In this document: in pieces, positions 1-8,118 of the stretch
Layout of the letters: each line of letters starts with the position of its first letter
Numbering within the stretch: position 1 is the stretch's first letter
Assembly: GCF_002208135.1 (NCBI RefSeq)
Contig: NZ_CP021646.1
Location: 1,719,501-1,783,500, forward strand
Direction: 5' to 3'
Source of the DNA: Pseudoalteromonas piscicida
Lineage (GTDB): Bacteria; Pseudomonadota; Gammaproteobacteria; Enterobacterales; Alteromonadaceae
Length of the DNA: 64,000 nucleotides
The notes under the pieces: model-generated
Databases searched by the model: none
The model's input: the letters and a program-made list of their open reading frames with translations, nothing else
What the model was told of the DNA's origin: nothing
Made by a program: the position numbers and the translations under genes

Positions 1-2
1 GA

Positions 3-200
3 ATCGTGCCTAGCTGTCGTTTGGTTAATGGCCCAAACGCCACGCCTATTGATATGCAGTGTGATACGCTGGTAATTGACTCGCAAACACAACAGTTTTC
101 ATTAATATGGCGAGGAAGGGTAAAAAAGAGCCAAACAGGCAGTAACAGTGTGTTCTTAGTAGAAGAGGCGCAAGCGCAAGGAGTGGCACATGCAGTTTGA
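3..200 (+). CDS. C-terminal end of a DUF2169-type T6SS accessory protein (5' truncated by window edge)
   Basis: The reading frame is open from the first bases of the window to TGA at 198-200, so the gene starts outside it. About 65 C-terminal residues are visible, including a stretch ending LVIDSQTQQFSLIWRGRV, which resembles the end of DUF2169 proteins (an Asp/Thr-rich strand followed by a W-R-G strand). DUF2169 proteins typically sit upstream of thiolase-like and PAAR-like genes in T6SS cargo loci, which is exactly the order here. They are thought to act as adaptors loading effectors onto the spike. The stop overlaps the next gene's ATG by 11 bases. Assignment rests on a short tail plus context, so it is tentative. 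Confidence 0.5.
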   Translation: MVPSCRLVNGPNATPIDMQCDTLVIDSQTQQFSLIWRGRVKKSQTGSNSVFLVEEAQAQGVAHAV

Positions 201-1092
201 ATTAATCGCGCTAGAAACCCCCGCCGGTAACCATCCCAGTGCTTTATATACCGCAGTCGCAAATAACATGCGCTTTTGCACGCCAAGCAAAGCCATTGTT
301 AGATATGATATAAGCCTCGATGCCCCATACTTGCGCGCGCAAATTGAAGAAATCTCGGTCACACGACGTAAAGACCGCTGTTTAGCTATTCTTGAATCTT
401 TGTTAAGTCAGACAAAGCAACGGCTTGATGGCAGTGCCAACACGTGGGATGGCACCATTAATCTAGTTACTGGCAACACAAAAGCAGAAGAGCCATATAT
501 AGAAGTGTCTGATGTTAGGACGCTTTGTGACCATATTGAGCTGAACGTTGACGATATTCAGTTGCATAAAATGCTTGATATTGATTCGCTCTCGCCAAAT
601 AGTCTCTATGTAATTGTAGATAGTTGCGTTGGTTATGATGAAGCGTCAAAGCCAAACTGGGTAGGCAAGCTACAGGTTGTTGGCGGTCCTGAAGGTGTTG
701 TATTAAGTGAAGGCGGTTGCGCACTGCTTGGTACGAGTGTTAATAAAAATGCATGCCAAACCAAAGCATACCAGGGCGACTTAGGTGAGCTATTAAAAGA
801 GCTGCACGCAGAGATAAACGAGCCTTATATTTCGACCCGCTTACTTAGTGAGCAGTGGCAAAGAGAGTGGCTTAATGCCAGCCGGGCCCTGTACCAAGAG
901 CATGATGAGTTAATTGAACTCAACAACACAGCAAATACCATTGGTTATATTGGCGCTGGCCATAATGCAATTGGACTTGCGGTTGCCAGCAGTTATTTAC
1001 ACAACCCGTTAAATAGCCATATTGAAAGAGTGTGGCTGATCACAGAGCAAGAAAAACCACAATTAATCTCAGTAACAAGGAGTGTGTTATGA
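190..1092 (+). CDS. Thiolase-like (beta-ketoacyl-synthase-fold) T6SS accessory protein
   Basis: 300 residues, starting at an ATG inside the end of the upstream gene and ending in an ATGA overlap with the PAAR-like gene, so translation is probably coupled. The segments LYVIVDSCVGYDEA and GGPEGVVLSEGGCALLG recall thiolase-fold halves (a buried D-S strand and an E-G-G-C/A-A motif), and the C-terminal GYIGAGHNAIGLA is also in that style. It is shorter than a condensing enzyme (about 400 residues), and I see no convincing Cys-His-His active site, so a non-catalytic role is likely. Such degenerate thiolase-like proteins are known between DUF2169 and PAAR genes in T6SS effector loci. The precise function is inferred from context. 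Confidence 0.55.
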   Translation: MQFELIALETPAGNHPSALYTAVANNMRFCTPSKAIVRYDISLDAPYLRAQIEEISVTRRKDRCLAILESLLSQTKQRLDGSANTWDGTINLVTGNTKAEEPYIEVSDVRTLCDHIELNVDDIQLHKMLDIDSLSPNSLYVIVDSCVGYDEASKPNWVGKLQVVGGPEGVVLSEGGCALLGTSVNKNACQTKAYQGDLGELLKELHAEINEPYISTRLLSEQWQREWLNASRALYQEHDELIELNNTANTIGYIGAGHNAIGLAVASSYLHNPLNSHIERVWLITEQEKPQLISVTRSVL

Positions 1093-2111
1093 GCTTTATC
1101 GCAGCAGTAAAGGGAAAAGAGCCAGATTCGATTCAGTACGATCAAGATGCCATGTCTGCTACGCTGAGAGTAGGTGGGAGTGTGTCGTGGCGACATAATA
1201 ATCCTGCGTTATTGAAGCTTACTATCGCAGCGAAAAATAATGGTGCCATTGGTTGTGTAAATGGGATAGCCGTATTTCCTGATAAAGCAAGCGGTGAAAA
1301 CGCATTTATAGATGAGATTGCACGCGCTAAATATGGCGATATGATGCTGGGTGAAATGATAACCGAGTTTGCCAGTGACTATATTGTTCCACCGCCCAAC
1401 TGGAACGACGAAAAAAACGAGCCAATTTTACCTCATCAAGAGCCAGATACTGGCATGGACATGCACAAACCGGTTGACAATGCTCGAGCATTTTTGGATT
1501 TGGTTGAGCGCAAAATAGGATGGCAAGCTGGCACTGAGGAACAAATTGAAAAAGATGTAGATAGCGAAGCACAGCAGGTAGGCATCGTAAGCGGCCAAAA
1601 CGTATTAATTAATGGTCGCACCGCAGTCCATAAAGACAGTGGTGGCATGCTAAATACCATAGATGTGTGCTGGACTAAAATTGGCAAAGTTGTTGTGCCA
1701 ATTCCTTATAGCAATCTTGCTAAGTCCGGTGATGCAGCGAGCACGGCAAGCTCGGTAAAAATCAATGGCAATCCCGCAGCAAATATCAAAAGTAACTTTT
1801 CAAAAAGCACAGGTGACCAACCCGGTAAAAAGAAAGGCATTGCCAGTGGCACAATCAAAGGCAAAGCAGAGTTTATTACCAGCTCTTTTGATGTGTATAT
1901 CGAAGGAAAACCTGCAGTTCGCCAAGGAGATCTTATGATCTCTAACAGTAAAAACACGTCGCCTTCTCCCCTTAACCAACCGGGCGGTGCTACCCCTAGC
2001 TCACTGTCAGTGGCAAAAAGAGATGCAAGCCCCGATAAATCAGGAAGTAAAAAGTTAAAAGTAAGCGTATCAGGTAAAGAGTATTACAAGGATGGAGTGA
2101 AACTAGGATGA
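1089..2111 (+). CDS. PAAR-like (DUF4150) T6SS spike-tip protein with N-terminal hydrolase-like domain
   Basis: 340 residues from the ATG at 1089, chosen because AAGGAG lies 7-12 bases upstream and the ATG overlaps the previous stop. Residues about 150-300 match DUF4150/PAAR-like proteins: NVLINGRTAVHKDSGGMLNT, then VPIPYSNLAKS, SVKINGNPAA and VYIEGKPAVRQGD. These proteins sharpen the VgrG spike and carry effectors. Residues about 30-95 (SWRHNNPALLK, then GAIGCVNGIAVFPDKASGENA) resemble the R-N-N-N-P peptidoglycan-hydrolase-like domain also seen in the prophage protein at 54087-54569. The linker is rich in Ser, Lys and Pro. It overlaps the downstream effector by 4 bases. Whether the N-terminal domain is enzymatic is unknown. 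Confidence 0.75.
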   Translation: MSFIAAVKGKEPDSIQYDQDAMSATLRVGGSVSWRHNNPALLKLTIAAKNNGAIGCVNGIAVFPDKASGENAFIDEIARAKYGDMMLGEMITEFASDYIVPPPNWNDEKNEPILPHQEPDTGMDMHKPVDNARAFLDLVERKIGWQAGTEEQIEKDVDSEAQQVGIVSGQNVLINGRTAVHKDSGGMLNTIDVCWTKIGKVVVPIPYSNLAKSGDAASTASSVKINGNPAANIKSNFSKSTGDQPGKKKGIASGTIKGKAEFITSSFDVYIEGKPAVRQGDLMISNSKNTSPSPLNQPGGATPSSLSVAKRDASPDKSGSKKLKVSVSGKEYYKDGVKLG

Positions 2112-5100
2112 GTGATTTTACAGTACCAGACTTAACGAATCTTGAAACCGCTCACAGAGAGCTGGTTTTTGAAGGGCTAGCAAACGACCAAGAGAAAGTG
2201 TCTTTGATGGTTGCTGATACTAACCCAGACCTTGGCACCACGGGATACTACAAAATACCACTTGGTACTTCTTCGGCGAATGACACTGCACAAGATGCAG
2301 AAGTGGAGTTGGTCCATATTTATCCGTTGAGAATGGGGATAGACGGAGAAGATCAGCTAAGAGAAGGATTTATCTATATTTACGTTGACGGACACTTATG
2401 GCGAGAGCTGGAAGTACTTCCAAGGGAAAATGGTGAAGGTGTCGCGTTTAAAGATGTCAATTTAGCCTTTCAAAAGGGTCATAGAGTTATTCGTGTTGCT
2501 GAATATTCTTATAAAAAAGATAACTATGGCAAAGAGTGTAGTGTAGACAATACAGAATTAGCACTTGAGATGGTTGACAAAGGTGAGCGAAAAGCCACTA
2601 CAGAAGAGCTCAGTACCATCATCGTCCCAAACAAGTTGTATGGTCAACAGTGTAGTGTAGAAATTGCTTATTCAGAAACTCAATGGAGCTGGAAGCAAAT
2701 TGAAGCATTTGGCGGTATGGCTGAAACGGATCCGCGTTTAAATTATGGACCAAGTGTAAAGCCCGGTCTTAACGGAGACCAAGCGACCAACAGACGTGCC
2801 AACAGAATGCAAAAACTCGATAAACTGGCAAGTTTTAAGCAGGGTTACGATAATTCGACATTACCCGATCACCTAGTTTTACCTGTTCCAGATATGTCAG
2901 GTGTGTATGTACCGGTACTAGCTGACAGTTTAGGGTTAGCCCGTGACACCAGCGCCAGGGTTGCGATATATCGCAAGGAGTTGTTAAGCCTTCCCGTAAC
3001 GTCAATACAACAAGATCCTGAATTTAAAGCAGAGTCTAAGACTGAACGTTTCGAACCTAGTCCAAACCAATTGGCAAAGCATTCGTTAGCAACTGCAATT
3101 CAGAGCACTTTCTTTCACTATCCAAAAGGAATAGAAAAGAAGAAGGCGCTCGGAGTGGAAGTTGATGAAGACGCTGAGGATCTTGCACAGCAGTATCGGG
3201 AGTATATAGAAGATAGCTTCAGCACCACTGAATTTAGAGAATATCTACACACTGACAGCGCCTTTGAACTCGGTCTATTAATTAACCAATCAAAAGCGAA
3301 GCTCTTTGAGATTATGAGCGACGAGCAAAAAAACAATTCTTTTTATTACTCCATTGAAGACTATGCCTACTACGATGATATACGCCGGTGCTTACTATAC
3401 GCAGTATGCTCCGATGTACTCGGCCCAATAAAGGACTTAACCATTACCCTGATCAGTCATTTTGCGGTGTCAGACGATGATTTCAAAAAGTTAGATGAAT
3501 TGGATGCGAATGACGTAGGGCAAGAGTGTTGTCTAAAAGTGATGGGGACGCATCCGACTGAAAGGCTAAGATTAATTGAGCTGCTCTATCCTAAAAAGAT
3601 AAAGGATGAGATGACTGCGTATGAGTGCCGTCTTAAAGGTTCAAACGACGAATTTGACACGCGCTTTGATCTTACGCTTATGCAAGATAACTTGCAGCCC
3701 ATGCATGACCAAGACTCATCATTTACAGATGCGGTAATACAAGTACTCCGAAGAGCATCACAGGCGATGTGGGGATTCTTGGTGATTGGTCTCGAGGTGC
3801 CAACTGGATTAAATGCAGCCCAAGGGCAGGATATCAAATCGGTATACGGAGACCGTAAAGCCAAAGCAGAAACGCTAGCGCTTGATACAAATGCACTAAA
3901 AGATGAAAAGGTGGCACTAGAGCGCTCTATTGAAGCTAAACAAGCGGAAATTAATGCTTACATTAAAGCGCGTAACCAAATTTTAAATGCGGCTGTTGCA
4001 GGAGGGATGAATCCTGACTCAGTAGTGGCACAGCTAGACTTACAAATAAAACGCCAAGAGCAAGCATTACGTGATATCAAAAAAACTGCCTCCAATGTGC
4101 AATACCAACTAACGAATGCAAAGAGAGAGCTTAGTGCATTGTCAAGCTCTATAGAGTATGCAAAATCAGCTAGATTTGAAAACAGTGTCAGAGGGGATCT
4201 CTTTGGTCGATTTAAGCAACTAGTAGATGTTTCGACAAATGGTTTGATAAAAGAGATCAACCTATCAATTGCAGACTATTTAGATGGCAATTTACCTGAT
4301 GGATTTTTACCTCTGGATTTTCAGTCAAAAGCTGAACGAGCATCTAAGCGACTGAGTGAGCTGGAAAAAGCGGTAGAGGCGTTTGCTGATAGTCATCAGA
4401 AGAATCCTGTAGCACACCCTTATGTCAGAACTGAGTTGGGTGGAGGACAGATTGTTCAGCAACAGCTAGATCATATTTTGTCTCTAGACGGTACGTTGGG
4501 TGAAATTGAAAAAACACTGGAGCGGCAAAAAATAAAAGCCGAATTTGCACAAAAACGCTTACAGCAAAAAGTACTGGTGTTGGATGCGAGTAAGGTTGAG
4601 GAGGCCATATTTGAGCGTAATGAAATGCGGACCGACTTTAAAGACAAATTAAGAAAGATCAATGAAAATACCTGGGAGCTGGATGGTCTCAAAAAAGACG
4701 TGGATGCTTTGGAGAGACTCTCAAAATTTGGCGTAAGACCTGATACTTACAATATAGCATTAAACGGGATACTGTCTTTTGTTGCTGCATTAGAGGCAGT
4801 TAATTTATTCGATACAATGAAAAATGCCAGTGCAAGTGGGCTTACAAAAGCCTCAGCAATTCTTGATTTTACCGATATTATGATCAACATCGGTGCGAAT
4901 GTGGTAGAAAAAAAGGCTGGGTTACCAACTCCCAAACAAGTCAACGCCATATTGAAAAACTCAGCATCGCATGTTTCAGGTATGGTCGTATTAAGAGGGG
5001 TATTGGTTTTTACAGCAAACGCGGTTTCGCTACTTGCCGCTGTCGTTAGCGCTTATGTTGCGTTTAAGGATGCGATGTTAGAAAAGGAAAGCGGAGATAC

Positions 5101-5917
5101 TGCATTATATTATGCCAATATGACGATGATGGTGGGTTTTTTGTCACTAACCGCTTCAGCAAGTTTAGTCGCTGCAACACATTTAATTTCCGCTTTAAGT
5201 GTTGGCGCAGTCGCAACATTTGGCGCTATTGCAAGTGCGCTAGGGCTATTGGGTTTATTGATTATCTTAATTGGCGCTGGTTTGCTGCTTATTTTTCATG
5301 AGTCTGAAATTGAGGCTTGGCTAAATGCTTGTCCTTGGAGTAAAAAGCAACAACAAAAATATAAAGACGATAGCAATAAATCTTCTGCTGTAAGGGCGTC
5401 AACATGGCAGCAAAAAATGGAAAATGCGTTAACCGATTTTTATAGTATGTTGTACTCGCCTGCGATAAATATTCAAAGATTTTTAAGTGTGTTTAAGGTG
5501 CAGGTAAGCGCGCCACTAACCAATGAATTAGAAGGCTTTTCTGCTCGTTTTTATTGGTCAAAAGATGGTGATGACAAAATACACGAGATAAATCATCATC
5601 AGTTGGCCAAGCTTGGCAGTGGTTGGAAAATATATCCTAATCGAACTGGTTATTACTTTGAGTTCACTGAAGGAAGGCTCTGTGAACTATTAAACCTAGA
5701 AGTTGGTAGCTCTATTGAGTTAATCATAGAAGTAGAAAGCTACCCCAATGGTAAAGGTAAAAAAGTGATCGAGAGCGCAACTGAGTTGTACTCTTTACCA
5801 ACGGTGGTGACCAAAAAAGGCGATGGTTATTTGATCAATAAAGGGGTTAGATATATCAAAGAATTATCCAGATTAAATCAAAAGTTCAGATTTCCTGAAA
5901 GGCCGCCAATAAGATAG
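2108..5917 (+). CDS. VasX-like T6SS effector, probable membrane-disrupting toxin
   Basis: 1269 residues. The N-terminal region has VELVHIYPLRMG followed by LREGFIYIYVDGHLWRELEV, which resembles the VasX/MIX-type effector N-terminus (R-x-G-h-h-Y-h pattern, W-R nearby). The centre (about 590-900) is a long charged helical, coiled-coil-rich region. Residues about 955-1065 contain several strongly hydrophobic helices, ending in a Gly/Leu/Ile-rich segment around LGLLGLLIILIGAGLLLIF. A soluble C-terminal domain of about 200 residues follows. Known VasX-type effectors are delivered by T6SS and permeabilise target membranes. Placement directly after a PAAR-like protein, and before two membrane proteins of identical layout, supports an effector-immunity unit. 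No catalytic motif was recognised. Confidence 0.72.
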   Translation: MSDFTVPDLTNLETAHRELVFEGLANDQEKVSLMVADTNPDLGTTGYYKIPLGTSSANDTAQDAEVELVHIYPLRMGIDGEDQLREGFIYIYVDGHLWRELEVLPRENGEGVAFKDVNLAFQKGHRVIRVAEYSYKKDNYGKECSVDNTELALEMVDKGERKATTEELSTIIVPNKLYGQQCSVEIAYSETQWSWKQIEAFGGMAETDPRLNYGPSVKPGLNGDQATNRRANRMQKLDKLASFKQGYDNSTLPDHLVLPVPDMSGVYVPVLADSLGLARDTSARVAIYRKELLSLPVTSIQQDPEFKAESKTERFEPSPNQLAKHSLATAIQSTFFHYPKGIEKKKALGVEVDEDAEDLAQQYREYIEDSFSTTEFREYLHTDSAFELGLLINQSKAKLFEIMSDEQKNNSFYYSIEDYAYYDDIRRCLLYAVCSDVLGPIKDLTITLISHFAVSDDDFKKLDELDANDVGQECCLKVMGTHPTERLRLIELLYPKKIKDEMTAYECRLKGSNDEFDTRFDLTLMQDNLQPMHDQDSSFTDAVIQVLRRASQAMWGFLVIGLEVPTGLNAAQGQDIKSVYGDRKAKAETLALDTNALKDEKVALERSIEAKQAEINAYIKARNQILNAAVAGGMNPDSVVAQLDLQIKRQEQALRDIKKTASNVQYQLTNAKRELSALSSSIEYAKSARFENSVRGDLFGRFKQLVDVSTNGLIKEINLSIADYLDGNLPDGFLPLDFQSKAERASKRLSELEKAVEAFADSHQKNPVAHPYVRTELGGGQIVQQQLDHILSLDGTLGEIEKTLERQKIKAEFAQKRLQQKVLVLDASKVEEAIFERNEMRTDFKDKLRKINENTWELDGLKKDVDALERLSKFGVRPDTYNIALNGILSFVAALEAVNLFDTMKNASASGLTKASAILDFTDIMINIGANVVEKKAGLPTPKQVNAILKNSASHVSGMVVLRGVLVFTANAVSLLAAVVSAYVAFKDAMLEKESGDTALYYANMTMMVGFLSLTASASLVAATHLISALSVGAVATFGAIASALGLLGLLIILIGAGLLLIFHESEIEAWLNACPWSKKQQQKYKDDSNKSSAVRASTWQQKMENALTDFYSMLYSPAINIQRFLSVFKVQVSAPLTNELEGFSARFYWSKDGDDKIHEINHHQLAKLGSGWKIYPNRTGYYFEFTEGRLCELLNLEVGSSIELIIEVESYPNGKGKKVIESATELYSLPTVVTKKGDGYLINKGVRYIKELSRLNQKFRFPERPPIR

Positions 5918-5930
5918 AAGGAAACGGAGA

Positions 5931-6887
5931 GTGAAAAAGATTGAAGATATGACTCAAGAGGAGTTAGATAAATATCTAAAGGAAAGAGCTAAGGAAAGAG
6001 AACGGTATTATCGAGAAGAAGCCACAGAAGAAGAGAAAAAAGTAAGAGAAGAAATACGTGAATATGTTGATAGAGAGAGCAAATACCTTATTAGTGGTAT
6101 CTATTTTGAGGAACTATCAAAAGATCATCTCCATAATCAAAGCTATAAGGAACGCTTAGCCAAGGCTGAAGAATTAAACGGCTGTAAGTTTAAAGAAGCA
6201 AAACCCTGTAAAGACAGATTTGCGCCGAGAGACGACTTTAGTGGTGTAAGTTACCCTAGCCAATGCGATGGTCGGGTTGTTTCGGTACCGCGCTCACCTG
6301 GATTATGGTCTATTAGGCTACATGGGTTGGTATTAGGCCCTATCATTGGGATTTGTCTGTTAGGGGTAAGTATGACAGACGACAGTATGCCAGCTTGGCA
6401 TTCGTGGTTGGGGCTGTTTTTACTGACTGCATTCCCTTTAATAATGTACAAATTAGGGAATGCAATTCGTATTGTGGATGCAATCGAGTTTAATCGCCAT
6501 ACCGGATTGGTAAGAACGCCGTACACCTTATTCAGAAAGCCATTTTATATCCCCATAGAAGATCTTGAGTATGTTGTTGGTCCAGAAGTAAAAAATATGC
6601 GAGGCAGCGCATCGATGCAAACGGGTTACTTAAGTTGTAGAAAATACCCCGAGCACTATTGGTTTGGAAATCGTATTGGTATTGCGGGAGGTGGCGATAC
6701 TCACGATTGGTCACAAATGAATAGATTTATGGATATTACTCAACCAATTGACGAGTACTATCACAGTGCTATGGAGTATACGTTTAAAAAGAATAGGAAT
6801 GCTCACGGCAATGGCCCATTTCCCGAGGTGATGAAAAAGTACTTTGATGCAGATGACTGCCAAGTAAATCGCATGGAAGTGTGGTAG
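5931..6887 (+). CDS. Probable immunity protein, DUF6708-like membrane protein, copy 1
   Basis: 318 residues, GTG start 13 bases after the effector stop with a purine-rich GGAAACGGAG before it. It begins with a highly charged helix (residues 1-45, Glu/Lys/Arg repeats) and has two hydrophobic segments (about 132-150 and 155-178) separated by a short W-containing loop. The C-terminal domain (about 180-318) carries FNRHTGLVRTPY and SCRKYPEHYWFGNRIGIAGG. This layout, next to a T6SS effector, fits DUF6708-type proteins; immunity is inferred from position and from the tandem copy that follows. A membrane immunity protein suits a pore-forming toxin. The C-terminal 140 residues are nearly identical to those of the next gene. 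Confidence 0.6.
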   Translation: MKKIEDMTQEELDKYLKERAKERERYYREEATEEEKKVREEIREYVDRESKYLISGIYFEELSKDHLHNQSYKERLAKAEELNGCKFKEAKPCKDRFAPRDDFSGVSYPSQCDGRVVSVPRSPGLWSIRLHGLVLGPIIGICLLGVSMTDDSMPAWHSWLGLFLLTAFPLIMYKLGNAIRIVDAIEFNRHTGLVRTPYTLFRKPFYIPIEDLEYVVGPEVKNMRGSASMQTGYLSCRKYPEHYWFGNRIGIAGGGDTHDWSQMNRFMDITQPIDEYYHSAMEYTFKKNRNAHGNGPFPEVMKKYFDADDCQVNRMEVW

Positions 6888-6938
6888 GGCGTTAATCATT
6901 ACAAGTGCTTTATGGTAGTCAACTAAAAGGAGTTGTTG

Positions 6939-7895
6939 ATGAAAAAGATTGAAGAGATGACTCAGGAAGAGCGGAATATTTATTTAATTGAGAGGGCTAA
7001 AGAAAGAAACAGAAAATACCGCGAAGAAGCTACCGAAGAAGAAAAAGAAGACTTTGCAAAAACTGACGCATATATAGATAGAGAAACAGGTTACCGTCTT
7101 AGCGGTATTTTTTATGAAGAACTACCAAAAGACCATCTTCATAACTTAAGCTATGAGGAACGCTTAGCCAAGGCTGAAGAACTAAACGGTTGTAAGTTTA
7201 AAGAAGCAAAACCCTGTAAAGACAGATTTGCGCCGAGAGACGACTTTAGTGGCGTAAGTTACTCGAGTAAATGTGATGGCCAGATTGTTTCTGTACCGCG
7301 CTCTCCAGGGCTATGGTCACTTAGATTGCTTTCATTGGTATGGGGTCCTTTGGCTGGAATAAGTTTATTAGTAGTTAGTATGACAGACGGCAGTATGCCA
7401 GCTTGGCATTCATGGTTAGGGCTGTTTTTACTGACTGCATTCCCTTTAATAATATTCAAGATAGGGAATGCAATTCGTTTTATTGATGCAATAGAGTTTA
7501 ATCGCCATACCGGTCTGGTAAAAACGCCGTACACCTTATTCAGAAAGCCATTTTATATCCCCATTGAAGATCTTGAGTATGTTGTTGGTCCAGAAGTAAA
7601 AAATATGCGAGGCAGCGCATCGATGCAAACGGGTTACTTAAGTTGTAGAAAATACCCAGAACATTATTGGTTTGGAAATCGTATAGGTATTGCAGGGGGA
7701 GGTGATGTTCACGATTGGTCACAAATGAATAGGTTTATGGATATTACTCAACCGATTGACGAGTACTATCACAAATCTATGGAGATCCAGTTTAAGAATA
7801 ACAGGAATGCTCACGGCAATGGCCCATTTCCAGAGGTGATGAAAAAGTACTTTGATGCAGATGACTGCCAAGTAAATCGCATGGAAGTGTGGTGA
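6939..7895 (+). CDS. Probable immunity protein, DUF6708-like membrane protein, copy 2
   Basis: 318 residues from the ATG at 6939, chosen because AAGGAG is at 6927-6932. It is a paralogue of the upstream gene: the C-terminal half is almost identical at both DNA and protein level, while the N-terminal charged helix and the first membrane segment differ most (RLLSLVWGPLAGISLLVVSM here versus RLHGLVLGPIIGICLLGVSM in copy 1). This pattern suggests recent tandem duplication with divergence or recombination of the N-terminal and membrane portion. It may neutralise a variant toxin or raise dosage. It is the last gene of the T6SS cargo operon; 220 bases without a clear gene follow. Confidence 0.6.
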   Translation: MKKIEEMTQEERNIYLIERAKERNRKYREEATEEEKEDFAKTDAYIDRETGYRLSGIFYEELPKDHLHNLSYEERLAKAEELNGCKFKEAKPCKDRFAPRDDFSGVSYSSKCDGQIVSVPRSPGLWSLRLLSLVWGPLAGISLLVVSMTDGSMPAWHSWLGLFLLTAFPLIIFKIGNAIRFIDAIEFNRHTGLVKTPYTLFRKPFYIPIEDLEYVVGPEVKNMRGSASMQTGYLSCRKYPEHYWFGNRIGIAGGGDVHDWSQMNRFMDITQPIDEYYHKSMEIQFKNNRNAHGNGPFPEVMKKYFDADDCQVNRMEVW

Positions 7896-8118
7896 TACAA
7901 TACGAATTCTAAAAAACTTTCATCTGCAGCTGCGCGGGTCTCATTAAGATAGTTATTTCAACAAGCAAACCAATTTAATATCAGTCTCCAATTAGGTGGA
8001 TACCAAGGTACCAGTAATAAAGCGGGTATTCATTTTTGGCCGTCTAGAGTGCATGTTAAGTTTTTGTGGCAAAGCAGCTGCATGTACTAAATGAGCCAAA
8101 AATTTAGGAGATTATGTA

